Source: Moniliella sp. 'wahieum' (Eukaryota > Basidiomycota > Moniliellomycetes > Moniliellales > Moniliellaceae). From it: a DNA stretch of 64,000 bases. Both the position numbers and the translations under genes were made by a program. This document shows, piece by piece, positions 1 through 9,836 of the stretch. Location of the stretch: positions 186,001 to 250,000 of the forward strand of contig RSEE01000020.1 in assembly GCA_003971905.1 (NCBI GenBank). Reading direction: 5' to 3'. The notes under the pieces are model-generated. The model ran no database searches and had not been told where the DNA came from. It saw nothing but the letters and a program-made list of their open reading frames with translations. Within the stretch, counting starts at the first letter, position 1; every line of letters starts with the position of its first letter.

Positions 1-2368
1 ATAAGGCAGTGTCAGAGAAGAAGATTCCTCTCGAGGAGAGGATCTGTTCCATGTGCTGCGCTCGAGATCAGTACAGGCGGAAGCGTGGAAAACGGTCAGT
101 TCCCAATGTTGGACCCGTTGGTTCAACATCTTCAGCAACGCATGATCGCTTGCATCTGCCACCACCACCTCCGCTTTGAGGTCAGTCAGGCCAGGTACGG
201 AGGCAATTGTCGATGCGGATGGGTGGAAAAGCTCATAGGCCTCTAGAACATTGTGGTCCCCTTCAATGCCGACAGTGTTGGCAGAAGGAAGCCACATACG
301 AAATGCGCGAACCCAATGTGCGATGGTGTGCCTTGGAACAAGGAGGAGGAACGGAGAAGCTTCGCGGACGCTGAAGAGCCAAGAGATGAACTGAACAATC
401 TCAGCTGTCTTTCCCATCCCCGAATCGTCCGTAAGGATCACAGGGCGCATTTGGGCCCAAAGGTTCATCATTTCGCGAACCGTATCTTGTTGATATGGTG
501 CCAGAACGCCCTCAGCATCGCAGCTTGCAAACCCTTCAGACTCAGTAATGGCTCTGCTTTGTCCTGACCGGGGCTTCGAACGAGAACGTCACGAGCGTTG
601 AGGTGGCCGTAGTAGGCATCCACGAAGCTAGCGCGGTATGCTTCATCTTCCAGACTTGCTTGAGTCACTTCGACCCACGATGCATCTCCATAGTCTAGTC
701 CAACCCATTTGACAAGCGCCCACGCCACGTGCGTTATCGTCTTGCTCGCCTCGGACGGATTTAGTATTTGGGTGCCATCCAGCTGAGCAATGTGAATCAA
801 GCCACGGATCGAGCGGGGGGGGATGCCTGCCGGACATTCACGTAGCACATTCAGCGACTTCTCCGTCATACGCACCCCAATCTCTGCCAACTCGTTCGAA
901 GGGAGGATAGAGGCCGATAGTAAATATCGAGGATGCGCTCAGGGACCATCCAGCTGGCTGGAATGCGTTCCGCTGCAGACGGATCCGGTCCTGGCCGTTT
1001 CTTGCCCACCTGGCTTGAAATCAGGTTGATCGGGTGGAACGGGAAAACGGGGAGAATGGTAATGCACCCACGGCTCATTTGGGTTGTGTTCGAGTTGCTC
1101 CCACTTGTCGGCATCCGCAATCGCTGTATACTGAGCGCGAGTCCAGTGACGGATGTTGGGAATAGCCCGGGGCTGACTTGGGGAAAATGGCTGGCTCTTG
1201 GTGCTAAACGATTTGAGCAAGGTGGGAAAGACCCGCTCCAGCCATATGCGCGGCACCCAAGCCGTCGAACGCCACGACTCATTGGTGAACTTGACGAGGT
1301 ACTCATGCGTAGTAACTCGAGTTTCCCGTGCTCAACGCCATGGTTCATGGCGCGAACCTTTTCTGCATTTTGAGGGCTGGCTGGGCGCCATGCCAAGATC
1401 TTCTCCACCTGAGGCCACTGGAAACAGTCAGGGCAGTTCCAATGCTCCAAGATCTGGACGCGGAACGAAGCGGCATATTCAGTTCCAGGGGCGTTGTGGT
1501 AAGCGGTAACGAGACACTCATAGTGCGCAAATCGCCTGCACCTGATACAGCGGAACACAGGCCGAGCATAGTCTCCTAGCTCTGACACATCATCATCGCT
1601 CTCCTGGCCCCACTTTTCATCGGCCTCTTGGAGAGAACGCCAACGGGGTCCAAACCACAGATGTAACACAGCGCCGGCTCTTCGTAGCATGTCATGCAGG
1701 GAATGTCCTCGCGGACCATGCTAGCAGGAAGTCGGTTAAAACGGGCGGTCTACGACCCTTGGGAGCCATTCTGCATTCTCCTCATTGATATCACTCAGAA
1801 TGCTGGCCTGGCGGTCCTTGGAGAGGCACTTGAAATGGAGGGCGGCGGTGCACTCGGTACAGCGCAGCCAGGCCCCCAAAGAGGCAATGGAGAACTGGCT
1901 GGCGGCGGTGGCGGAGGAAGGCATAGTGAATGATTGGTTGACACCATTGCTGAGCATTTGGTATTGCGAGGCAGGCGCGGGGGGCAGCTTGCACACCTGA
2001 CAGCTGGCAGACGGGACGGGGGAGGGGGGTCAGTAATTGCAACGGCGGAAGCGAGCGGCGCGGCGACGACAGTGACAGCCATGACAGAGGCGGTAAAGAA
2101 ATGGGATGGAGACAGATGCCTTTCAACACGCACGATGGCCAGTGGTTATCAATGGTACGCAAATTTGACGCATAGATCTGCAGCCCCTGTTCGACGTCGG
2201 CATGACTCCCCGGCAACTGGAGGGCCATGTAGGCCTGTCGGATGAAGGCCTCCATGTTGGCCGACATGAGCAGTTCTGTCTTGGGCTGAAGGCCGCCAAA
2301 AATTCAACTGTCTCAGAAGTGCTCCCAGCATCGACGTGCTTGCGCTTGCTGGGCCCGGCGGCGGACAT
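1..2368 (-). CDS. Mi-2/CHD-type (Mit1-like) chromatin remodeler, N-terminal part
   Basis: Two tandem C4HC3 PHD fingers are visible. The first uses CQVC, CTEC, HFKC and CMTC; the second CYIC, CIRC, HYEC and CPDC. Two chromodomain-like stretches follow (EYLVKFTNESWRSTAWVP near 1290-1240 and WALVKWVGLDYGDASWVEV near 740-660). Then the SNF2 ATPase begins, with motif I DDSGMGKT at about 430-400 and PFLLLVPRHTIAHW in the motif Ia position. This order matches Mi-2/CHD3-4 and fission yeast Mit1, which slide nucleosomes in silencing complexes. The rest of the ATPase lies beyond the left edge. An intron at 2004-2133 (GTGCGT...TGCCAG, branch TTACTGAC) restores the first PHD frame. The start at 2368 is preceded by an in-frame ATG at 2419, so the start is open. 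Frame breaks occur near 2284, 1325, 903 and 541, each consistent with one missing base. Motif I is unusual: DDS replaces the common DEM, and no DExH box is readable before the edge. Confidence 0.8.
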
Positions 2369-3492
2369 GGTGGTGGTGTTTGTTTCGGGGTGGTGGTGTT
2401 TGGCTCGGGATTCATGCATCGTAACGCATCATGGCGAGCATGGACGAAGCGCTTTGGGTCCATTCGAGTTTCAATTTCAATTTCTATCTTCTCCAAAAGC
2501 GGGCTGCAGTTTCATTTACCCACACTTATATGCTGGTTTGGGTGTTTCAGGGGAGACGCAGCCGGACAGGCATTGTAGTATTGTTGACGACCCGTCAGGG
2601 CGACGTGGCTTCCCTAGGTAGACGACCCTCTGTGAAGTTGGCCCTAGGCCACTATCTTGTCCTCACGCCTATTCTTTCCTTGGTACTCCTGTGCTTGCTT
2701 CTCCCTCATGTTTTTTCGCCACGATCTCAACGCCACATTTGCCTCGATCTCTATCTCGATATACTCCGATCATATATATCTCTCGTTTTCATACGTCCGA
2801 AGCATTATATCTGGGGTCCTATCTCTTTTGATATCTCAGCTGGTCTCTCTGTAGCTTTTTCAGTCGCTGCAGTCCCCGGGATCAACGTTACCGACGTTAC
2901 GGTAACATTCAATGTTGAGGGGATGGGTCATTCAACGTTCCGTAAAGTATAATACTCATCACTGAGAATAGTGAGTGCTATGAGCGAGAGTTCTTGCAGC
3001 GTTTTTCTGTGAATGTATACACTGGCCCAGTTTCTTATGGGTCAGGTAGTATAACCACCCCGACGGTCCATAACGCATAGCGCGTAACGTTCCATATATT
3101 AATCCGTCGCTTCATATATGGTCCACCTGTTTCTTGCACGTGCGGAGATGACGCTGACACAGATTTACACACAATCAGGTTCCAATGCACAGATAGAGAT
3201 TATGATGAAGTCGTTATTGTTGACATGATCAAGGCGATCCCTCTATTGATCCAAAGACATTAGTGATGGTCCTATAGGCGTAAAGGTCAGTTCGCTAAGA
3301 ATAAGTGTATTCCAACGTCAATCAGCGCGACCAGGCTCTTGCTTGTACTGTGGTGGATCAGCTGTGGAAAACCCATCTGTGCTGCAATGGGCCCTATGAG
3401 TATATAGCACCTAACATTTGCTTACTTGCAAACAATTCGTACACATTATAGTATCCTGCGATGCTGTGCGGGACGCACAACTCGACAGGCAT
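2369..3492. other. Spacer upstream of the CHD-type gene
   Basis: No coding pattern is seen. The stretch carries an AT-rich CATATATATC run near 2770, a perfect 7-bp inverted repeat at 2887-2906, TTCAACGTTC near 2931 and a TAACGCATAGCGCGTAACG segment near 3072-3090. It probably holds the promoter of the leftward CHD-type gene and the terminator of the bZIP gene. Confidence 0.6.
2887..2906. promoter_or_regulatory. Perfect 7-bp inverted repeat GTTACCG-N6-CGGTAAC
   Basis: The arms GTTACCG and CGGTAAC are exact reverse complements around ACGTTA, about 520 bp upstream of the CHD-type start. It looks like a dimer-binding site, but no factor can be named from the sequence. Confidence 0.35.
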
Positions 3493-4845
3493 TCAGGCTC
3501 TGCTATCGAAGATAGCCGTAACGGAAGATTGGCCACTTCCTTGCTCTCCCCACCAGGCAGGAGTGGAGGAAGGCATGGCGACATATGTCGGCCCCAACCC
3601 TTGACTTGTGCCTTGATCTTGGCCCTGGCTTTGACTTTGAAAGATGCCCCACTCGGTACAGGTGCCGACGTTACAGAGCCTGCGGGTGCATCTTCCTCCG
3701 GAGCCAGTGACATGGTGGCCCGATAGCGGCAGCTAAAAGTGCTGGCATTGGAGTGCTCGGCGCCATTCCCGGATAATTCATTCCGGACCCAGTCATGCCG
3801 GCCAGTAATGGTGCACCAAATAGTTCTTGAGACGACCAGTCAGTCAGTTGTCCCTCCCACGGACTAGAGCCCCAAGCGGGTAGGCCTTGAGCGACGGATG
3901 TGGGGAAGTTCTGGCTGCTTCGGCGGCAGCGGAGGCAAGCGCGGAGGAATCGGTACTGCAGGCGGTGGAGCGGGAACCGAAATGGTGGGAGACGCACTCT
4001 CTTGCTTAATGGAAGAAGTGGGCGAGGATCCAGGGACCCCGAGTCATCGTCTTTGCTGCTTTTGCGCCGCAATGCAACGGACGAACGTTTGCGCGGACGT
4101 TTGGGAGGAGGTTTGCGCAAGTCGGGTAACGTGGGTAAAGACCGGCGACCATCAGAATGGACCGGGGCCAGAGAGGCCTCGGGAGGAAGCTGGGAGTGAG
4201 CCTGAAGTGTTTCTAAAACATTGTGTCCATCATTGTCGTTAGAGTGGGGGTCCCAGGTCCTGAGCGAGCGCCGCTCAACCGGGTTAAACACAAATTGCTC
4301 TAGTTCCCGGCGGACATTGCTGTGTGCGCCGAGGAAGCCGCCCATGCCATCCGCCGCAATATGAGATGCCATCACACCGAGCATGACCCCAATTTGGCAT
4401 TTTCGAGCATCAGCCGTCGCAGCAGCCACCGCAGCCGATTAAGTTGGGTCGCCGGGTCGGAGGAAAGGAGCTCAACACGGCACTCGAGGGCACGAATGTA
4501 CTCCTGCTTGCGTTGACGGAATTCGCGCTGTGCCAATCGATTCTGGGTCTTGCGTGTCAAGGCAGCATCACCGGCGGGCACAAATGAGTGGGTCGAGACC
4601 GAAGTGGAGGTCTGGGCAGCCAAAGCCTCCAGTGAAGGGTCGACCTTCATGGATGGGTCAGCGGCCAGCGGTGATTGGGGATGGCCGGCTAGGCTATGCT
4701 GGTGGGAATGGACATGCTTGGATCGACGGCTGGACATGGCATGCTGTGCTGCGGCAGCGTAGCCGGTCTGGCGATCCTGTGCAGAGAAGGTGCCGTCGTC
4801 GAGATTGAGGTCCTCGTCGAGCGGGTCGAGGCTTCCCAAGGGCAT
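3493..4845 (-). CDS. bZIP transcription factor
   Basis: The diagnostic segment is a fungal bZIP basic region, QNRLAQREFRQRKQEY (about 4565-4510), with the invariant N and R in NRLAQREFR. It continues into a leucine-rich heptad stretch ending MLENAKLG. The Asn-Arg-x-Ala-Gln-Arg pattern is of the AP-1/Pap1-like class, so DNA binding as a dimer in the nucleus is expected; target genes are unknown. The tail is low-complexity, with KRPRKR basic patches, Pro-rich runs and a Gln/Ser-rich end (SQSQGQDQGTSQG), and I place the stop at 3493. A frame break lies in the CCCC run at 4387-4390 just after the zipper; two more are needed in the Pro-rich and final parts. The start at 4845 (MPLGSLDPLDED) is the first Met before clearly protein-like sequence; a longer N-terminus cannot be excluded. 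Confidence 0.75.
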
Positions 4846-5463
4846 AACGGCAGGGGCAGTGGCCGTGGCAATGGTAGTAGCGGTGGGGGCAGCGGTTGGA
4901 GGTGAAGAAGCAACCAGCAGCAGCAGCGCGACAGCGCCCACAACGGCAGGAGGGGAGCGGAGGGTGGGGGTGAATGGGCACTCAGCTGAGCGTGGGACGT
5001 TGGGCGTTGCGCCACGGTGGGGGCGGCAACGGGGAGGCAGCTGCTGCTGCTGGGCTCGCCGGATGGTGCTTAAGGAACTGGCTGGCGCGGATCGGAAACA
5101 CGGCCACAGCACCGCGCACCCGATAAGTGATGGCGCCAGCCGACACTGCCCCCGCCGCGGGCAGATGCCATCACCGTGCATCACCGGCCCATCACCGTGC
5201 ATCCCCGCCGCACTAGGGTTGGCCTCTATGTCCGACCGGCACGGCGCCAGTGGCCGATGGCTGTCATGGTCCGGCCCGCCGCGCCGGTGGGCTGCACTAG
5301 CCGTACTCGGCTTGCAGTGGCTTGTGGGGCTCGCGCAGCGGCCGGGGCGCTCGAGCGGAATGCAGGCGCCGTTCCGCCTGCGCCACGTCGAGCTCCGGCG
5401 GCCGTCTGTTCGGCCACCACGGCGCATCACCACCACCACCCTCCCATCGCCCCCCTCACCCCC
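4846..5463. other. Divergent spacer between bZIP and coiled-coil genes
   Basis: GC-rich. It contains CAG/CTG-type triplet runs (around 4917-4930 and 5039-5050) and several CCGTGCATCACCGG-like copies near 5168-5202. Long open frames here on both strands are Pro/Arg/Ala-rich and look like by-products of base composition. It is a likely shared promoter. Confidence 0.5.
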
Positions 5464-8400
5464 ATGGAGCCCCGCTGCAACCGACCCGCGGCGGCAGCAG
5501 CGCGTGCCCGCAAGCAGCTTGCCAAGCGCCGCAAGGCCGCCCATGCTGCCTCCGCCGTCGCTCCCGTGTCCGAATCGGCCGAGCCCAGCGCCCCGCCGCA
5601 GTTCGCTGCGCCTCCTTCCGCCCCCCCGCGTGGCCCGCCGCGTGCCCCCCTGCACCTGTCTCCAGACCCAGCTCCGGCAGCGGCTGCTCCAGAACCCGCT
5701 CCCCATGCTCCCGTCGCTGCTGCTCTTGCGCCCCCTTCGAATGCTGCCCCACGCCGAGGCCACGCGCGCACCGCCTCAGCTGTCCCCACGCCGGTCTCGT
5801 TCCACCTGCCCCGCTGGCAGCGCCTGCGGCCACGCGCTCCAACCGTCTGTCTGGATTTTTCTCTGCTATGGGCAGCATTGCCACCGAAGTTGCTGCCGAC
5901 GTCGCCCATTTCGCTGCTCCGGCCGTCCCAGCCGAAGATGCCAAGCCACCCCCCGCTTCTGCGCCGGCGCCCCCCCCGATTCATCACCGGCCAAGGCGTT
6001 GCCTGCTCTTCAAACCGGGGGCGACGTGAGCTCTCTCTTTGGACAAGCCCCTGGCATGACTCAGCTCAGTCTGCTGGAAGCGCTTCCTTCTTTGGATCTG
6101 CCGCTCCGTCAGCTGACCCCCCTGTTGGCTCTCCTTCAAACATCTTGAAAATGACCCCGAACCCCCTACTTCCATTGCGCCGGCGTCAAGCGAGATTCCA
6201 GAGGAGAATCCGGCTTCTGGGAATGGGCCAGCTCCATCTCAGAGGAAGGGCAGGTTCAGCCTTCCGAGGAAGAGGTGCAGTACGCGCCCGTTCAGTACGA
6301 CGAGCAAGGAAACGCGTACGATGCTAATGGCCAACCTCTTGCCATTGAGTACGACGAGCAGGGTCAGCCCTTTTACCCCTACGTGCAGTACGACGAGGAA
6401 GGGCAGGCATATGCACCTATCTATGCTCTGGCCGAGCCTGCCCCCGAGCCTGAGTACTACCCTGTCCAGTTTGATGAACAGGTCTGGCGTACGATTACGA
6501 AGGCCAACCTCTCCCAATGGAGTACGACGAGCAGGGACAAGGATTTTACCCCCAGATCCAGTACGATGAGCAAGGGCAGGCCTTTTATCCCCACGTCCGC
6601 TATGATTACCCCCTGCAGTCTGGCGAAAACGGTATGGCATACGATGCCAATAGCCAGGATTTGGACCCCAACGGGCAGTACCAGCAGGAGGGGCAGTATG
6701 TGGATACCTATGGCGAAGCCGCCGTCACGGCTGAGTCCGAGGTTGCTCCTCAAACCCAGATGGATTCCGCGCAGGACAATGATGCGTTTGTTAAGAGGAC
6801 ACCGTGAACCCGGAGGGATTTGAGGCAGCGCCGTATGAAGAGGGACACAACTTGGCCCAGGTGGATACGCCCCCAACAGATGGACATGGCCTCTCCCCTG
6901 TTCCAGAGGATGGGGTGCCTGTGAGGAGCAACTACCGGAGCCGCCCACGGAGCAGGATCCCAGTACTCTCTTTGCCCCCCCCACCGAAAATGGCTGGCAC
7001 GAGATGATCCCAACACCGCCTTGCTTCCCACAGAAGCGGGACCTCCCTCGGTTCAAGACGCAACCGCACTTGAACCGGCAGGCGAAGTAGTCCAGGTCCC
7101 CAGTTCCCTCTTTGGCCCACCGGAGCAAACCTACGAGCTGAGCGATTTGTCAGGCGCCCATGCGTCGGATAACACGTCTGCTCCGACAAAGGAACAAATG
7201 TACCTCCTTCTGCGGCGGAGCCAAGTCAGGATGTGGCTGGGCCTGAATCACAGACTCTTCTCCAGCCCGAACCTGAACTGACTCCAACCGCGCAAGAAGA
7301 GCCCCAGGCGGATCCTCAGGCTAGCGACCTTTTCGGAGCCAACACGCAAGAGCAATCCTCGTGGCTGGCTGATTCAACAGATTCTCCCTCTTCCCTGAAC
7401 AAGCCCAATGACGGGGGTTTGGTGCCTTTTGCTGCCCCGAAGGAGACGGAGCCTGCGGTAGTGTCCGATCCCAGTTCCCTGTCCCAGGTTTCACAGCCGG
7501 CAACGGAGCCAGTCAAGCCCGCAGCTGAGCCCGAGTCGAACCTCCGTCCTAAGTCTCCACCAGCGACAGCCGTCCAAAGTCACACGTCCATGCCCAGTGG
7601 TGATGTCAGTTCGCTGTTTGCCTCGGGGGCGACCTGTTCGCCCCCCAGGGAGCCAGCAAGCCTTCATGGCCGTCGCCACCAGCGAAACCGTTCCCAGGCC
7701 GTCTGATGCACCTGTCCAGGCCCCGCAAGCGTTACTCTCCCCGCCCGTGCCGGAGCCGCAGGCATCGCAAGAAGAACCTCCTGCGGCAGCTGATCTGTTT
7801 GGCTCTGGATCTTTCACGTTGTCTCCTGCGGAGCCGGCCCAATCTGTGAAACAGTCTGCTTCTCCTTCTCTGAATGCTCTACAGCCAACGCGGTCCGTGG
7901 TGCCACCGTCATCCTTGGTTCATGAGGAGCCTTTTGTTGCCGGTACTACTGAACCCCCCCACAAGGAGGGCACGGATGTGCTGCGCAGTTGGCTGAAGCG
8001 CAGTCCCAGCTGGCCGACCTGCAGACTCAGTTAGCCCATCAGGCACAACTTGCTGCGGATGCGGACAACAAAGTGGCTCAGGCGCTGCAAGAACGAGACG
8101 AGGCGCGAGACGAGTTAGTGCGCATCAAAGAAGCCAGCAGACGAACTTGTCACGGCGAGCACGACTGCCACCCAGCGGGCCCAGCAGGATCTGGACCAGA
8201 TTAAGGCGCAACTTGTTTCCGTCGAGGGTGAACGGGACTCGGCTCGGGCCGAGTTGGTCACTGCGTCAGCCAAGGTGGTTGAGTTGAGTGCGGCAGGCGC
8301 CCAGGCTGAAGCAGACCATGCGACGACGACCACCGAGCTGAGTCAGTCTTTGGCCCGCCATGCAGAGTTGGAATCCGCCTTGGCTGAGACCCAGGACCGC

Positions 8401-9586
8401 TTGACGCGTACCGAAGCCGATCTAAGTTTGTCTCGGGAAAAAATTGCGGGCCTTGAAGCCCAAGTCGAGTCGCTCACCTCGTCCCGGATTCAATTGCAAT
8501 CTCAAGCTGATGCTAGCGCTCAGAAGGGGGACTTGCTCAATGAAACGCAAGCTCAGGTGGACCAGCTACGCGCCGAGTTGCAGAATGTCCGGGACAAGCT
8601 GGCTGCTGCTGAGGCCGAGACGGAGGAACATCGCGTTGCGACGAAGAAGGCAACGGAGCAGTTGGAAGCGCTTGTTGCGTCCCATGCTCAGGACAAGCAA
8701 GAGTGGGCAAGCAAGGAAGCCTCCTATGCCGAGGACCTCAAGCTGCACCTCAACCGTCTTACCCAGGCCGAGAAGGAGGCGGAAGAGCACAAGGCACGTG
8801 CCACCCAAGTGGAACAGGACATGGCTGAGCAAACGCGCCTTGCCCTGGAGAAGGCACAGGCGGAGGCGCCCAGCGTCACGATGCCCGATGTGGCGGCGCA
8901 GCTAGCCGAGGCTAAGACACTGGCCGAGGATCGCGCGCTCTTGGTTGCTCACTGCAGCAGGAACTGGAGGGAGAGGGCCAGCAGCGTCAAGAGCGAGAGG
9001 AGGCGCATGCCGCCGCTTTGGCTCAGGCACAGGCAGACACTGAGGAGCACAGCAGGGCATGCAAGAGCTGCGCGATCGTCTGGCCGAGCTGGAGATGGAC
9101 GATGTGCGGGCCGAGATGGAGGAGATGGTGGAGGACCATAAGCGAGCGCTGCAAGTGGCCGAGGCGGAGATCGAGCAGCTCCAGGTGGCCTTGCGTGCTG
9201 AACGCGAGCGCGAGCGTGTCCGTGACGCTCCTTTCGCCCCTGAGGTTCGCCCCCATCACCGTAGGAGCGCAACAGCCTCCCCCGCTGCTGGGCGCGGGGT
9301 AGGCCCGCTGCCCAAACAGCGCCGGGGGCTGCATGCCATCACCGACCCCGTCGACCTCTCGGCGAAACAACGCCATCGGCGGGCCGAGAGCCTAAGTATG
9401 CTTAAGGCGCGCATTGGTGAAGAGGCACCGTTGACGGTGCCCGCTGTGACACTATCGCCGCCGGCTGGCGAGCCAAGGGCAGCACCCTTGTTACGCCTTC
9501 CCCCTTACTATGGCTCCAGGCTCGGTGTCTGGGGCGGACGCATTCCACTACTGCAGCGCATGTGTGGGCGATCTGATCATCGTCTA
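5464..9586 (+). CDS. Large coiled-coil protein with YDEQG repeats and repeated LFG motifs; function unknown
   Basis: About 1,370 residues if all frames are joined. The order is: an Ala/Pro-rich N-terminus starting MEPRCNRPAAAAARARKQ; a Tyr/Gln/Gly repeat block at 6293-6600; a long disordered region with recurring SSLFG, SLFGPP, STLFAPP, DLFGAN and DLFGSG motifs; an extended coiled coil rich in Ala, Glu and Gln (about 8000-9210); a basic segment RHRRAESLSMLKARI near 9375; and a short end with CSAC followed by GDLIIV and the stop at 9586. The layout resembles vesicle tethers or endocytic scaffolds, but no domain is recognised and I assign no function. A one-base loss at GG 6481-6482 breaks the repeat block (restoring a G gives FDEQGLAYDYEGQPLPME). 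Several other breaks occur between 5830 and 9060. The stop in the final frame is a choice based on the neat CSAC ending. Confidence 0.6.
6293..6600 (+). repeat. Coding repeat: YDEQGxAYD/YDEQGQxFYP units
   Basis: Six units start with Y/F-DE-Q/E. They fall into two higher-order copies of the form YDEQGxAYDxxGQPL, YDEQGQxFYP, YDEEGQAxxP. The second copy is legible only after a frame change at 6481. DNA identity between copies is high (cagtacgacgagca-like), which suggests recent internal duplication. Confidence 0.7.
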
Positions 9587-9836
9587 GCCTCCTCGGTCTT
9601 TCACGTATCACAAAAAAAGCCTTGAAAAGGATGAGAGTAGCCAATGCTGCGGTACTGTCGGACATAGACAGAGCAGGCCCGCGGGATGACTGGCACAGAG
9701 ATTCATAGCTGTGGGGGGGGGGGCAGGGGACCAACAAGGGACAGGCAAAACTGGGTCGCGGCCTTCTCGGGGGTGCCACTTATATACGTCTCGGGATGGA
9801 GATACGCCATTGATTGAACGGTACGGTTCACGCTGT

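Noticed and set aside
541-575. A 35-nt intron in the CHD-type gene (GTCAGG...GAAG).
   Set aside because: A single missing base gives a smoother protein (PLLSLEGFASCDAEG), and 35 nt is shorter than every intron supported here.
5427-5987. Long minus-strand open frame rich in Gly/Arg/Ala opposite the coiled-coil gene.
   Set aside because: Composition mirrors the GC-rich Ala/Pro coding strand; no independent protein signal.
9712-9725. Poly-G run as a functional element near the convergent MSH3/coiled-coil ends.
   Set aside because: A lone homopolymer of uncertain length, probably prone to the same length errors; nothing ties it to a function.
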